Below, in pieces: positions 45,009 to 56,151 of a stretch of 64,000 bases of DNA. The position numbers were made by a program, and so were the translations under genes. The notes under the pieces were generated by a model that was not told where the DNA came from, ran no database searches, and saw only the letters and a list, made by a program, of their open reading frames with translations. This stretch comes from Rostrohypoxylon terebratum (taxonomy: Eukaryota > Ascomycota > Sordariomycetes > Xylariales > Hypoxylaceae): assembly GCA_022497145.1 (NCBI GenBank), contig MU385993.1, forward strand, positions 1 to 64,000, in the 5' to 3' direction. Position 1 is the first letter of the stretch, and each line of letters starts with the position of its first letter.

Positions 45009-46181
45009 GGATGAAACTAGGTACGGCGTCAAGTTCTAGAACGGGGACAGAGACAGGGACGGGGGACGGGGACGGGGACGGGGACGGGGACGGGGACGGA
45101 TGGGTTTCGGAGTTCCTGAAGTGCATGACATCATTCCGCATGGGATATTACGATATCGGAGTAAACAATATCGTCATAAGCGAGCCTTATCTGCTATACT
45201 CGGTCCGTGCATTAGACAGCCTTAGTTCCGTCTTTTGCTGGCTGGTGTGTAAGAAATTCATACTTTTTCATGATGCAACATCATGAACGTAACATCTGAA
45301 ATACGAGAATTTAAGTGCGAAACATCCGGCTTCTCGGTGCAGCCCCTAAATATTCATTTCTCATGATATATCCAGGCAGATTTCGCATCTGAGACTACCG
45401 AACTCGTGTTAGTCCTAGGACCTACATATCGACCCCCTGTCTACAACACCAGCCAAAGTCAACGACATGTCTCGTCTCGACCACGACCAAAGCCGCAGAG
45501 CTACCAGGCCCTCCCGTAGCATGATACTCCAAGGTTCATATCATTTACCTGGAGAACCCCAGTTGTTTCAACATCTCAATGATTGAGACGTGGGGTTAGA
45601 CGAACATAGCCTCGCAACACAGATCTACTTTTGGATATTTGCTGACGGTGGGGAGAGGACTTCAACCCTATGATTGGCACGATACGTCCCGTCTGCCGGT
45701 CAGCAACTACGTAGATCGGAACGATATGTCGATCTCAGACCAATAGAGAGCGACGGCATCGTTATCCGACCTCTACCTATCAGCTCAAGATCTCTTCAGC
45801 TGTTATTATTAGCATGGGTTCGGATCGCTAGTGAAGGAATGGCTATGCATATAGCTATGTATAGGCGCACTGGGGGCCAAAATTGCGCGTCGTTGCTACC
45901 ACTTGCGACGCTACTTATCAGCCCTATATCTAGGTATCTAATATGCCTAGCTTGTGCGGATGTCTTAGGTAGAAATTTCGACGTTGTTTTTCTTTTGACG
46001 GCCGTCGTGTCACCACTTTCGTTCTTAGTTGACTGCCTCTGCAAACCCGCGACACACCTCTGGAAGCGACAAGACTCGGGAACCAAATCATTAAAACCAA
46101 AATATTGTCGAAAAGTCTTACTTTAGCGACTCACATTAGATTGATCGGGGTGGACCTGTCAGGATTCTCGACCACGTCGCT
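45009..46181. other. Intergenic region
   Basis: This holds the GGGGAC minisatellite and the promoter of the membrane protein gene. A 150-codon plus frame at 45674-46126 has a hydrophobic stretch but no family resemblance and poor codon character; I do not call it. An upstream exon of the membrane protein cannot be excluded here. Confidence 0.4.
45042..45100. repeat. GGGGAC hexamer minisatellite
   Basis: About nine near-perfect copies of GGGGAC/GGGACA/GAGACA, the last six almost exact. It is G-rich on the plus strand in runs of four, so it could form a G-quadruplex. It sits just after the stop codon of the DOPA-dioxygenase-like gene. The same hexamer recurs twice at about 49419-49430. Confidence 0.9.
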
Positions 46182-47719
46182 ATGGCTCTCAACCCGTCGC
46201 ATATCAATTTCAGCATAGACTGGCAGGCACCGGCCCTATCTGCACTCAACTTCGATCCGAAAAACAGAACGGTCTGCGCGGCAGCTGGCGCGTGGAAGGC
46301 AGCATCTGTGGGCGTCTTTCAAGGGGATTCGATCGTTATGACCGCCGATTATGTCACGAACTACCTCAGTGCCATCCTGCCCTCCAATGCGACTCCGCCA
46401 AACAACTGGACTTTATTAATCTGGTACAATGATTATATCATGACGGAGCTCACCTCAAATTTGACTAACACGAGTGCTACCAATGCCGCGGATTCTGCGA
46501 TCCCGATTCCCGGGTCGCTCCTAGAGAAGTTTAACTCATTCCCTCTTCTGAACTGCACGGCCGATGTTTGCAAGAACCTCGATTGGACTGGTGATCCGGA
46601 CGTTTCAGGCCGAGGAGTAAGCATCCGACCTTTGGATTTACGTTGACGTATAAGGATATACCAAGCTGATGCCCACCATAGATGTTAATCACATACTATA
46701 TCGCTGCAGGATTTGTAACCATATACTTCTGCGTGCTTACGTTATCTGATGAGGGCTTTTTCAAACTACAACCTCCGGCAGGGTCAAGAAGAGCGTGGCT
46801 GCTGGCGGGCTTCGAGGAATCTGCCAGCACATTTCTGGATGCGACGTTGATTTTTGCCGTCTCAATGCTTGCCGCTGCTTGTTTTCGACTATCTCAAGCG
46901 TTATTTCAAGAATTCGGTAAGAGCAGCGGTCACTGGATGCTCTACGCCTCCATAGGATCCATCTATATGTCCACCTTCTCATCATTACTGCCCCTATTGC
47001 TACAATTATCAGCGCATGGCGTGAGACACCACTGGCTTCGAGTCGTGCTGTGGACACTTGTTATAGTACTAGGTATTGCCAACGAGGCCCTGTTTGACTA
47101 TTTCTTCGGGAAAGCGAATTTTCATCTGTTCTCCCAGCTGAAGGACGTGCTTGAGGCTGTCTGGTTAGACTTATGCAGCCCTTTGAAGTTGTTAAACTAC
47201 GCCCTTGACCCGACTCTTCGTATCGCCCAACTCTTGTTAATTCTCAACGCGATCTCCTACGTCATATGGATGGCATGTAGGGGAAGGCCTAATATGCTCG
47301 AGGGGTGGCCGAGGTTCAGGGTATTTTGGCAAAGAGCGAGTCGATACATCAAACTCCTCAACATGGTGCTCTGTTGCTTGGTGATGTGGTCAATGTTGGG
47401 ACTTTTCCATATCTACCGAGACCAAGTCAATGATGCTTCTGGGAAGGAGAATCAAAACTCGGACTGGACCTTCGGCCAAGTCCTCGCTGTTGCTACTTGG
47501 GTCCCCGTTCTGGTGGAGTTCGTCACCGTCCTCAAGTGTAAGTTTCGTTCCTACTTGGAAAGTGAATTTCACTACTAACATGCCATAGATGGACCTGAGG
47601 AAGGACTCGTAAAAAAGATTTCGAGAAAGTACACCATCGTCCCGAATACGAATTTCGACGACGAGGGGAAAGATGACATGCGGTATCTGAGAGTAGAGAC
47701 CGGGCAATCGAACATCTGA
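46182..47719 (+). CDS. Seven-span membrane protein with a glycosylation-rich N-domain, 473 aa
   Basis: I do not recognise a named family. Three exons: 46182-46616, 46682-47537 and 47589-47719, with introns of 65 nt (GTAAGC...CATAG, phase 0) and 51 nt (GTAAGT...CATAG, phase 1). The N-terminal ~145 residues are hydrophilic, start MALNPSHINFSIDWQAPALS, and carry six N-glycosylation sequons (NRT, NAT, NWT, NLT, NTS, NCT) and a few Cys, so they are likely outside the cell or in the lumen. Seven hydrophobic spans follow, from about residues 147 to 430, for example ITYYIAAGFVTIYFCVLTL, WLRVVLWTLVIVLGIANEAL and LLNMVLCCLVMWSMLGLF. The tail is polar (GPEEGLVKKISRKYTIVP). No signal peptide is seen, so the N-domain would have to be translocated as an N-tail, or an upstream exon is missing. 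Its 3' end faces that of the RNase-H-like gene, 145 bp away. Confidence 0.8.
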
Positions 47720-47864
47720 ACAGGACGATGGAGATTTCATGAATAATATAAGCGACATTTCAATGGATAGCCTGGTCCCATTATATCATAATGAATTGTT
47801 TGAACTACACTACACCAGCCTCTTCGCGATTCATATGCCGCTGAATCATGATAGCCCAGTCCAT

Positions 47865-49273
47865 CTATATTGGCAAGCCGTACCCGAGTCCACTGAAATT
47901 TCCATGGAGAGCTTCAGTCGCCAATTTCACTGCCCCGCTATTTTGTTCTTTGGGGATATGATACCACTTCATGTATACGTCAAGGTCATCCTCCAATTCC
48001 GAAAATATCATGTTCTGATACCTGTCGCCGTTCTTGATGGGATTTCCTTTCTTTGAGAAAAGCTGCCCATCTTTCTCCGTCCATGCCTTGTAGTGCTTGC
48101 AAACATTGTCGACGACTTGGATCTTGTCCGAGACAATGATGATTCGGAAGGGGAGTTTGGCGAAAACATCTTCTTGGTCCCCTATGCTCCTCTCATCCTC
48201 CAGGTCATCATCAATATCTTCTTGTTCAATCTCTGTTTCTCCAGCATAAGCATCATCAGTAGCTGTTATGGCCTTGGATGCGCTTTGAGCTTTATGCTCA
48301 GCTAGCTCCATTCTCCGCTTAAGCTTGGCGTTGTGTTTTTCTACCGCGAAGTCCATCAACAACTCCTCGCGATCTGCGAGGATGTGAAGTTTTACAATGG
48401 CGAGGGCAATATCGACAGCCTCAAGCTCAGCATACTCTGTGTCCACGTCCCGAGGAGACGTCACCTCTCCGGCAGGCTGCGCTTGGTTGTACTTGGAACC
48501 CTCGCCAAAGAAGATGCCGATCCCACCAAAATTCCCCACCGGACTCTTGGACGGTTTGCCCACAGGAATGCTGGTACCGTGGACGAAGATGACGATAGAT
48601 GCTTCCATTCCCAAGCCGTACCTATGGATCTCAGACTCGTCGTCTTCCATGTCCACAGCGAGGTGATGCGGATGATGATGGCCCTCCAGCCCATCGTAGC
48701 CGACGAGCCATGTCAATTGACAATGTTCGCAGTACTTAAACGCACCTTGCATCACGGGATCCGTCAATGGTAGAGGCTTGGGCGGGTCATCGAAGTCCCA
48801 TTTGGCGCGCTCTTGTTTCCACGACGGACCCAGCATCTGTTCGTCCCATTGCGGCACGAAGTAACGAGTGTCATAGAAAGAAATCATGGGAAATCCCGGG
48901 GTCGCCCTGACGATATCCTTTGGATTCCGAGGGTGAAATGCTTCTACTAATCGAATGTTAGCGTATGTAAATAATTTCAATGGCGGTATCGTCAGTTAGC
49001 TAGGCACTGAGGAGTAATGAAATGGGATACCATCATACATTCCGTAAAGAACTCTTCAATTTCCGAAGGAGTACATGATTGAACATCGTCGGATTCATAC
49101 TCTGAATCATTCTCCAATTCGCCGGAATCATCGAAATCATCGTAGTCGTCGAACCCGCCAAAATCTCCAAAGGCGGGATCGTAGGGGCCGTAATCACCGC
49201 CAAGATGGCGAAGCCGAGTAACGGGATCATCGTCGGGGTCTTCGAAATCGTGGAAGTCCCAAGAACGCGACAT
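47865..49273 (-). CDS. RNase-H-fold protein with degenerate catalytic residues, 438 aa
   Basis: Two exons, 49039-49273 and 47865-48946, with a 92-nt intron (GTATGA...TTAG, phase 1). Splicing joins EIEEFFTE to LEAFHPRNPKDIVRA. The N-terminus is Asp/Gly/Tyr-rich (MSRSWDFHDFEDPDDD...). A Cys/His-containing block follows: AFKYCEHCQLTWLVGYDG and EGHHHPHH. From about residue 205 the layout is that of an RNase H fold: first strand SIVIFVHGTSIPV, GIGIFFGEGS, the helix EYAELEAVDIALAIV, the strand FRIIIVSDKIQVVDNV, and the last helix IPKEQNSGAVKLATEAL. The expected first catalytic Asp is replaced by His-Gly. The Glu of helix 1 and the Asp after strand 4 remain. The last Asp is replaced by Lys or Ala. 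A long acidic insertion (EQEDIDDDLEDERS) interrupts the fold. It may bind nucleic acid without cutting, which is inference. Confidence 0.8.
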
Positions 49274-49577
49274 GTTGACGAACAATGACAATTGAAGCTG
49301 AGATATTGTAGTGTAGTTGAATCGTAAACAAGTTATCGCGAAGAGGGGGAAAAAAATAACAAAAACAACCCAAGCAATTGCGGTGAGTTTTATTTTATTA
49401 TGTTGTGTTGTGTTTATGGGGACGGGGACGTGCCCAATAAGCCTGCCTGTCCTAGCCGATCGTCTAGACCAACCACGGTTAAAAAAAGCACAAATGCGCG
49501 GATCACAAGAGAGATAAAAATCCATATTCACATGGATATTTCACATGGATGGATGTATGTTCACAACCTTTTCTTCA
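49274..49577. other. Short intergenic region
   Basis: This is the promoter of the RNase-H-like gene and the 3' flank of the hydrolase gene. It contains an A-rich run at 49345-49372 and GGGGACGGGGACG at 49419-49431. No gene was seen. Confidence 0.5.
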
Positions 49578-50558
49578 TTATGCCGTGCAGCTATCCACAA
49601 ACTCGATAACCTCCCTATTGAAGCGCTCGGGCTCCTCGTAGAACAGCCAGTGCCCCGAGTCGAACACGGACATGCGCGCGCCGCCAGGCCGACTGGTCTC
49701 TACCCTGCGCACCGTCTCCCTCATGCCCTCGAGCGGGAAGCAGCCTGTCCTGCGGCCGGCCATGACCAGGGTCGGGGCGACGATGTCCTCGATGGCTTCG
49801 CGGTGGTCGTAGCGCGTGTGGTCTGCGAGCAGCCTCGCGAGCCACGGCTGGTCGCACCGGCGGCTCTGCGACACGAAGAAGTCCTCGTCCGCGCGCCACG
49901 CCTCGTCGGAGATGTCGTCCGTCGACGGGTCCGGCGCGAACCGGTACCCGAGGCACGCGCGCACGAGGTCCGCGTGCGCGCCCGCCGGGTCGTAGATCCA
50001 CGAATGCTGCGCGGCGCGCGTCGTCGCCTCGTCGTAGCACCCCACGTGCGCGCGCGACGCGTCCCAGTCCCCGAAGAGCGAGCGGTCCTGCAGCGGCGCC
50101 TGGTCCACGAACACGAAGCCCGCGAAGTCCGCGCTGCCGAATAGCTCCACGTACGTCCAGAGCACCGCGGCGCCGATGCTGCAGCCCACCGGCACGATCT
50201 TGAGCGGAGCGTCGACGCTCGGGCGCGAGGTTCGGAGGTAGCCGACGAGCTCGCGGAGGTCGGCCGCTAGACGCGCGACGTGGTACCCTCCGCGCGAACG
50301 CCCCGAGTTCCCGTGCCCGCGCATATCCGGCGCGACGACCCAGTGGTCCTCCGCGAGCGCGCCGACGTTGCGCCGGAAGTACGCGCTCGATCCGCTGAAA
50401 CCGTGAAGCAGCAGCACGCACGTCGCGTACCGGACGTCGAGCGTTGCGCCCGAACCAACCGGCAGCGAGGTCTGGAAGGCCAGCGTGCAGCCGTCGTTCG
50501 CGGTGCACGAGGCGTACTGCATCCCGGGCTCGGGGTCTGACGGCGTTGGGGCTGCCAT
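49578..50558 (-). CDS. Alpha/beta-hydrolase, 326 aa, GC-rich
   Basis: This is an alpha/beta-hydrolase-fold enzyme of the epoxide-hydrolase/haloalkane-dehalogenase/lipase kind. The oxyanion-hole motif is LLLHGFSGSSAYFRRNV at about 50-66. A conserved block follows, WVVAPDMRGHGNSGRS. The nucleophile elbow is Gly-Cys-Ser-Ile-Gly with Ser 127 (VPVGCSIGAAVLW). The catalytic His is probably His 303 (FDSGHWLFYEEPERF). The acid residue is not obvious: the usual place after VAPTLVMAGRRTG lacks Asp. Ser at the elbow argues for an esterase/lipase or C-C hydrolase rather than a dehalogenase. The gene is far richer in G+C than either flank, mostly at third positions, which also opens long shadow frames on both strands. 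No signal peptide is seen. The substrate is unknown. Confidence 0.9.
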   Translation of the reverse strand: MAAPTPSDPEPGMQYASCTANDGCTLAFQTSLPVGSGATLDVRYATCVLLLHGFSGSSAYFRRNVGALAEDHWVVAPDMRGHGNSGRSRGGYHVARLAADLRELVGYLRTSRPSVDAPLKIVPVGCSIGAAVLWTYVELFGSADFAGFVFVDQAPLQDRSLFGDWDASRAHVGCYDEATTRAAQHSWIYDPAGAHADLVRACLGYRFAPDPSTDDISDEAWRADEDFFVSQSRRCDQPWLARLLADHTRYDHREAIEDIVAPTLVMAGRRTGCFPLEGMRETVRRVETSRPGGARMSVFDSGHWLFYEEPERFNREVIEFVDSCTA

Positions 50559-51606
50559 TATGGGCCTGGCGGGACTCAGGTTTTGGGTTGAACTCCTTGC
50601 AGGTGAATAACTACCTAATAATCTCCTGATGATGATATGGATGCGTGACTTGGCCGGAATATAATAGCGGTGTGCTATGCTAATTACGTAGATTAATGGT
50701 CGGTGAGTGTGTTCATATAATCATATTTAGGGGAGTAACGTGATGAAGGCGGAAGTAACGTATTATCTGAAGATCGTCGTTTTGAATAAGCGCCGTAGAA
50801 ATGTCTATTTAAATAGCCTTGATTGATGGATATCAAGGGATAAATGAATGAATACTATATGCAATGGCCTGCTCTTTGAAATTAGGCAGTATATCATGGG
50901 TTAGGAGGTATACCTCTCCACATCCTCACCGTCTTGTGGATTTCTGATTTGTGGTGAAGAAACAAACAATTCTAGAAGGAATTAGTCTCGTGTCATTAAT
51001 GATATCCTTACGCTAAAGGTGCCCTTTTGGTACATAATCGTCGCTAGGATACTCCCTTACATCCATCCACGGATGGATGATATACCGGAACAACGTCCCC
51101 CAAAGGAAGCTAACGCCTAATAGTGAACTAAAAACGTTGGAGAGGGCAACTTAAAATGAAGAACTACTTGTTAGGTCTATATATATACGAAGAAGAGAAT
51201 ACTTCACAATTCAAGGTCTCAAAGCAAGGGAGAATAGGAGTTCATATCGTATATTGACGTGATGCTCCATGACAAGTAGGCCGAAATGGGCCTAATATAA
51301 AATATAGATATCAAAATCTACAAAGTATTCGCGCTCGCCTCGTTAGTAATTACTAGTCAATGCGTCTATTATTAACATAAGTAAAACGAGTGTACCAAAA
51401 GCCTGCTTAGGCCTCGAAATACAGCTCCTCTATATCTATTCCTAGAATTATCAGAATATTCTTGTCCAAGTATGAATGGTCGCTCTGTGTAGCCCGCTCC
51501 ACTCTATATGATGTGAAATGCATAATACAAGAATAAAAAAGTATTAATATCGTAATCGTCGCTCAATCCTTTTCATAGATAATCGTAGATCATCGCTTGT
51601 TGAAGT
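50559..51606. other. Intergenic region, AT-rich
   Basis: This holds the hydrolase promoter and the 3' flank of the ABC transporter gene. It is noticeably AT-rich, the reverse of the adjacent hydrolase gene. CATCCATCCACGGATGGATGATA at 51061-51082 is an inverted repeat (a hairpin). No gene was seen. Confidence 0.5.
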
Positions 51607-54600
51607 TTAGGAAGCGGCCCTGCGCACGAAAATTAGCACTTGTACTAGACCTAGAATGTTTGGTAGAATAAGACTTACCGCAGCGAAGAGAATGATAAGG
51701 TTGCTGCCGACAAAGGCCAAGAAAATTCCAAGATCCCTCCACCGGTGATCAAAAGTGAAACCCAGAGGCTCGTAGAATTGATTACCCACTTTGTAGGCAC
51801 AGTACTGGCAAACGTTGGTCGCATTATCCACAATGTACCCGGCGCCCTTCTCCAAGTTGAAGAAAGTATCCATGTACTCGCCGCAAGTCTGATTGGGAGG
51901 CGCGGTAAATGTATTTAATTCCGATGCTTCGCAATGGACCGGGAGGTCAGCTAGAGCTGTGGTGACAGTGCCACCAATGAGACGCGTGAAGGGGTCTAAT
52001 TGGTAAAGCCATGCTCGCCAGAAGCCCGGCATCTGCGGGGCGGGGATCGTAACACCGCAGAACAGAGCGAAGGTGATGACGATGAAAGGGTCAAATTGGC
52101 TGGCGACGAACGAAGATGGCGAGATGGAGGCGAGGACCTGACCCAAGGTGACAGCGAAGAGTTCGGTAATCAACACCATGAAGTATTGATAGCCAGCGCG
52201 AGAAGCTTCCGACTGGAAGCCCGGGATAAAGTAGAGGGGCAAGAAGAAGAAAACGGAGCACAAGATAGAGTAAGGCAGCTCCGCAAGAACCATGGCAAGG
52301 GTAAAGGTAAATGCGCTGTACATCTTGCTCGACGCTTCGCGGAAGAATATGGCTCGTTTGATAACGAACATGAGCTCAACCTGTGGCATGACCAGCGCAG
52401 GCAATACGGTAACCTGGAACATGACGAAGACCTTGTACTGCAATGAAGATCGCGAGTAGTCAAGGTTTAGGTATGTCAGGCCAGTGAGAAGGGCAATGAT
52501 GATATGGTTAAAGACACGAGTGAACAGATAGTTCGGAGATCGCCAGTATGAGAGATTGGTGCGCTTGACCACGACTTGGAGCTGGTGGGCGAGGGGCGAT
52601 GCGTATTCGCGTTGCAGAGACAGGTCGATTTGAGCAGCGGCTTCTTTACGAGCTTCCTTGAACTGGGAGATTGTGTCCTTGATATTAGCAAGCTCGGGGC
52701 TATCAGCCCAGATATCCGCCCAGTCACGGTTGCCAACACTAGGAGTACTTCCAGCACCAATTGCTTCAAGCATGAACTCAGCGATGTTGTCAGACGGACC
52801 AGCCACCGCGCCGTGTCGCTCAAGATAGCCACGTAAGACATGAGCATCGCGACCAATATCACCGAAGTATACGCAGCGCCCTCCTCTCTTCAGTAGAAGA
52901 AGTCGGTCAAAGTTCTCGAAAAGAGCGGCGTTCGGTTGGTGAATTGTGCACAGGATAGCTTGTCCGGCAGCAGCAAGTTTCTTCAGGAATCGAACGATAT
53001 TGAAAGCGCTCTGACTATCGAGGCCTGAGGTAGGCTCGTCTAAGAACAAGAGGAGCTGGGGCTTAGCCGCTAGCTCAACACCAATCGTCACACGTTTACG
53101 CTGCTCGACAGTAAGACCGGCCTCAGGCGTACCAATGATACAGTCTGCAATGCTTTCCATCTCTAACAAGGCAATGATTTCTTCAACATAAGCATATTTC
53201 TCTTCGCGAGGGGTCTCGAAGGGTTGACGCAAATCGGCCGAGAACCGCAGGGCTTCGCGAACAGTTTGGGTAGGATCGTGCATGTCGAGTTGTTCGGCAT
53301 ACGAGGTGGATCGTTGAAACTCCTTGCCTGGCTTGGCACCGTCAACCAGGACATCACCACTTATCACACCAATGTTCTTTCTCGATGCCAAGACATCTAA
53401 CAAAGTTGTTTTGCCAGCTCCAGATGCACCCATGAGGGCAGTCAATTCTCCAGGCTTGCAGTAACCATAAACATTGTTGAGCAAGCGACGAGTACCACCA
53501 GGGACAGGAACATCGTAGTTAAGATTTTCCCAGGTTAGAATGCTAGTTGAGTCAATCTTCAAAGTACTGTCCTCTTCCTGCTGCCTTGACTTTTGACGTT
53601 GCAGTCGTTTGCTGGAAAGAGCTTCATTCAATTGTTTCCGTTCGGGATCGGGCCTCGCAAAGACCTTCGCCTGGTTGCCACCCATACCATACTTCACGAA
53701 TTCTCCGAGAACAACGTTCATGACGAGGAAGAACACGATGATAGCCATGATAATTCCAAAGTTTCTCCATAAATCCTCGGGGGCGTAGGAGAAACCCTGA
53801 GTAATGTAGGCAGCGCCGCTCACTGTGGCAGTTCCAGGAGTAGAGCCAGCTAAAGTGCACACTTGATGATTGATGTCGCCATATGAAGGGCCGGAGGGAA
53901 CAAGAGACTCATTAGAACACGTTAAATCGTTACCTCCAAACTCATTTGCCATCATACTAGCAAACGCCAATCCCAAAGCGTTTATCCAGAAAATCCATCG
54001 TAGCCAGACTTGCTGCGACTGATATTGAATCAAGTATCCTGAAGTCAAGATAAATAAGGTAACTGTAACAACGGCGAACTTGATAGCATAATCGAAATCG
54101 GGACTCAAGCAACCAATAATACGGAAGTAGAGTGTCATCGCAATATTTCCGACAATAATTAGTAAGTAGAACGTGAAAAAAGCCCCGGGTGTTCTGTTGA
54201 GATTACTCATGAAATAGACGATGATTGAGAATACCAGAATTCGAACAGCAGAGAATGCAGTATCCACGAATATTTGGGCTATCCATAAGGCCGAGGGTCG
54301 GTGGAAGGTATACGCCTTGTGCTTATTGACAATTGGTCGCCCTGTCATTGTTGAACCTAATTCGGAGAAAGCCTCGAAAGCGTTGAAGAGGAGAGAGATA
54401 AACAGAAGACCACCTTTGCTAAACGCACTAGCCGAGGTTTCTTGTAGATTGAGGTAGAGAGTTCCAAGGACGATTGCGATGACGATAGTTCGAACCCAAG
54501 ATAGCGAGAGACTGAGTTTGTCCTGAAGTTTCAAGGCAAACTGGCGTTTCATAAGGGCCCAGACTTGGAGATGGAAACCGACGCTATAGACGGAGTGTTT

Positions 54601-56151
54601 AGCGCCGCTTCGCTTGCTCTCACGAACAGCGACACGGAAGTCATCGTGGCGGGCAATTTCTTGCTCATGCTGTAGTCTAGTCTTATACTCCAACATCTCG
54701 CTATTCAATCGCTCATTAAGTTGAGATTTCTCAAATGCTTCGGCCAACGTCTCGGGGCTGTGTGGGGCGTTCTTTGGCGAGAATCCGGGCGAATATTGGC
54801 GTTCAAATTCATCGGTACAACCGGTCACATAGTCGGGAGTTGTCTGTCGAGGACGTGGAAGGAATCCAAGACCTTCGAAATAGGCACGTGCTTCCGAAGC
54901 AGGGCCAAAGTACACCTGCTTACCAGCATCAATAACTAAGACTTTATCAAACTGCTTGTATATATTCTCAGAAGCTTGATATAGCGAAACGAAAGTCGTC
55001 GTCTTGTAAAGGTTTGTCTGGATTCGAATTGACTTGGCCCTATAACAGAAGTCAGCGATTTCGTCTTGTAGGAAGAGTCGTGTAAATATGGGGCGACCTT
55101 ACCAATCGAGGGCCGTACTGGCGTCAAGCCCGCGAGTACTGTTATCCCATGAAAGAATAGAAGCCTTCGTAATCATCATTTCGGCAATAGAGACACGTTT
55201 TCTTTCACCACCCGAAACACCGCGGACTAAGGCATCACCAACCACAGTCTTTCTCGTGTGTTCGATGTTAAACATTTTCAGCAACATCGAAATCACATCC
55301 TCCTTGAACTTGTTCTTCGTAGTGCCCGCCGGAAGCTTATTAGATACCTTCGTATCTAATGCAAAGCGAAGGGTTTGTTCCACGGTCAGGGTGGCGTGGT
55401 GAATATCGTCCTCTTGGTTGTAGACTGCCTCGCCGCGATATTGCTCAAACTCCTGAGCCGTGAAAGGCCCGTAGAGGACGTCTCCGGTAACACTTGTGTA
55501 ACCCCAACGTTGATTCGCGATCGATTTCAAGAAAGTAGTGCATCCAGAACCAGGCTTTCCCAAAACAAGAACCATTTCGCCGGGATTGACGACGCCCTTG
55601 AAGTTGTCCAGCAACGTAACCTCGGTACCCTTCTGTCCCTTCCCGAGTAGACGCATTAACGGAGTCCAGTAATCAACAAAGTCGATGAAGGCATCGGGGA
55701 ACGTCTTCACGAAGTTGGCTGTGCCACCCATACCCTTGACCGTCAACCCATCCCAGTAGACACCGATATGCTTCGGTTTAATGCCTGCCTCCCTTTCGGC
55801 AGCCAGATCACCACGTAAAGTTGCCTCTAGGTCGAATATCTCGGCCGAGTCATCAGACTCGGGGGAGTCAATGCTTGCATGGCCCTTCTCAACATCGGTT
55901 TCCTTCCTACTTCGAGTACGACTCGCTCGAGATAGGCCAGAGAGTTCCCTCTGGAGCTCGGCGAAATCAGCCTCGGCTTGTTCAACCGAAACACCACTGT
56001 TGACGCGCGAGAAGCCATTGGGGTTGTTTTGTCTAGCGGTTTCACGCTGTTCCTCTGGATCTACTGTTGCAGTAGAGTTTGAGGATGGCGGTCGGGTACT
56101 CTTAGATGAAGGGGTCGACTCATCATGTTTTTCAGGGTCCTTATCCGCCAT
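51607..56151 (-). CDS. PDR-type ABC transporter (ABC-G full transporter), 1493 aa
   Basis: This is a plasma-membrane exporter of the pleiotropic-drug-resistance subfamily, which pumps out xenobiotics, antifungals, sterols or own metabolites. Two exons, 55103-56151 and 51607-55039, with one 63-nt intron (GTAAGG...TATAG, phase 2) splitting STALDW|AKSIRIQTNLY. Layout is NBD1-TMD1-NBD2-TMD2. NBD1 Walker A is GKPGSGCTT at 198-206, with Cys in place of Lys as in fungal PDR proteins. Its signature is VSGGERKRVSIAE and its Walker B region ILSWDNSTRGLD has Asn for Glu. NBD2 Walker A is GASGAGKTT at 887-895, with Walker B LLFLDEPTSGLDSQSA and signature LTVEQRKRVTIGVELA. So one site is canonical and one degenerate. 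An extracellular Cys-containing loop precedes the last span. The N-terminus is disordered and Ser-rich. It is likely inducible, but no motif shows how. Confidence 0.96.

Noticed and set aside
45674..46126. A 150-codon plus-strand frame with a hydrophobic middle
   Set aside because: There is no family resemblance, the codon use is like intergenic DNA, and no splice fits it to the downstream membrane protein. It stays possible as an upstream exon only.
49615..50508. A 297-codon Arg/Ala-rich frame on the minus strand and a 199-codon frame on the plus strand
   Set aside because: Both overlap the alpha/beta hydrolase in other phases and are products of its high GC content. Their composition is Arg/Ala/Gly-biased and lacks any domain.
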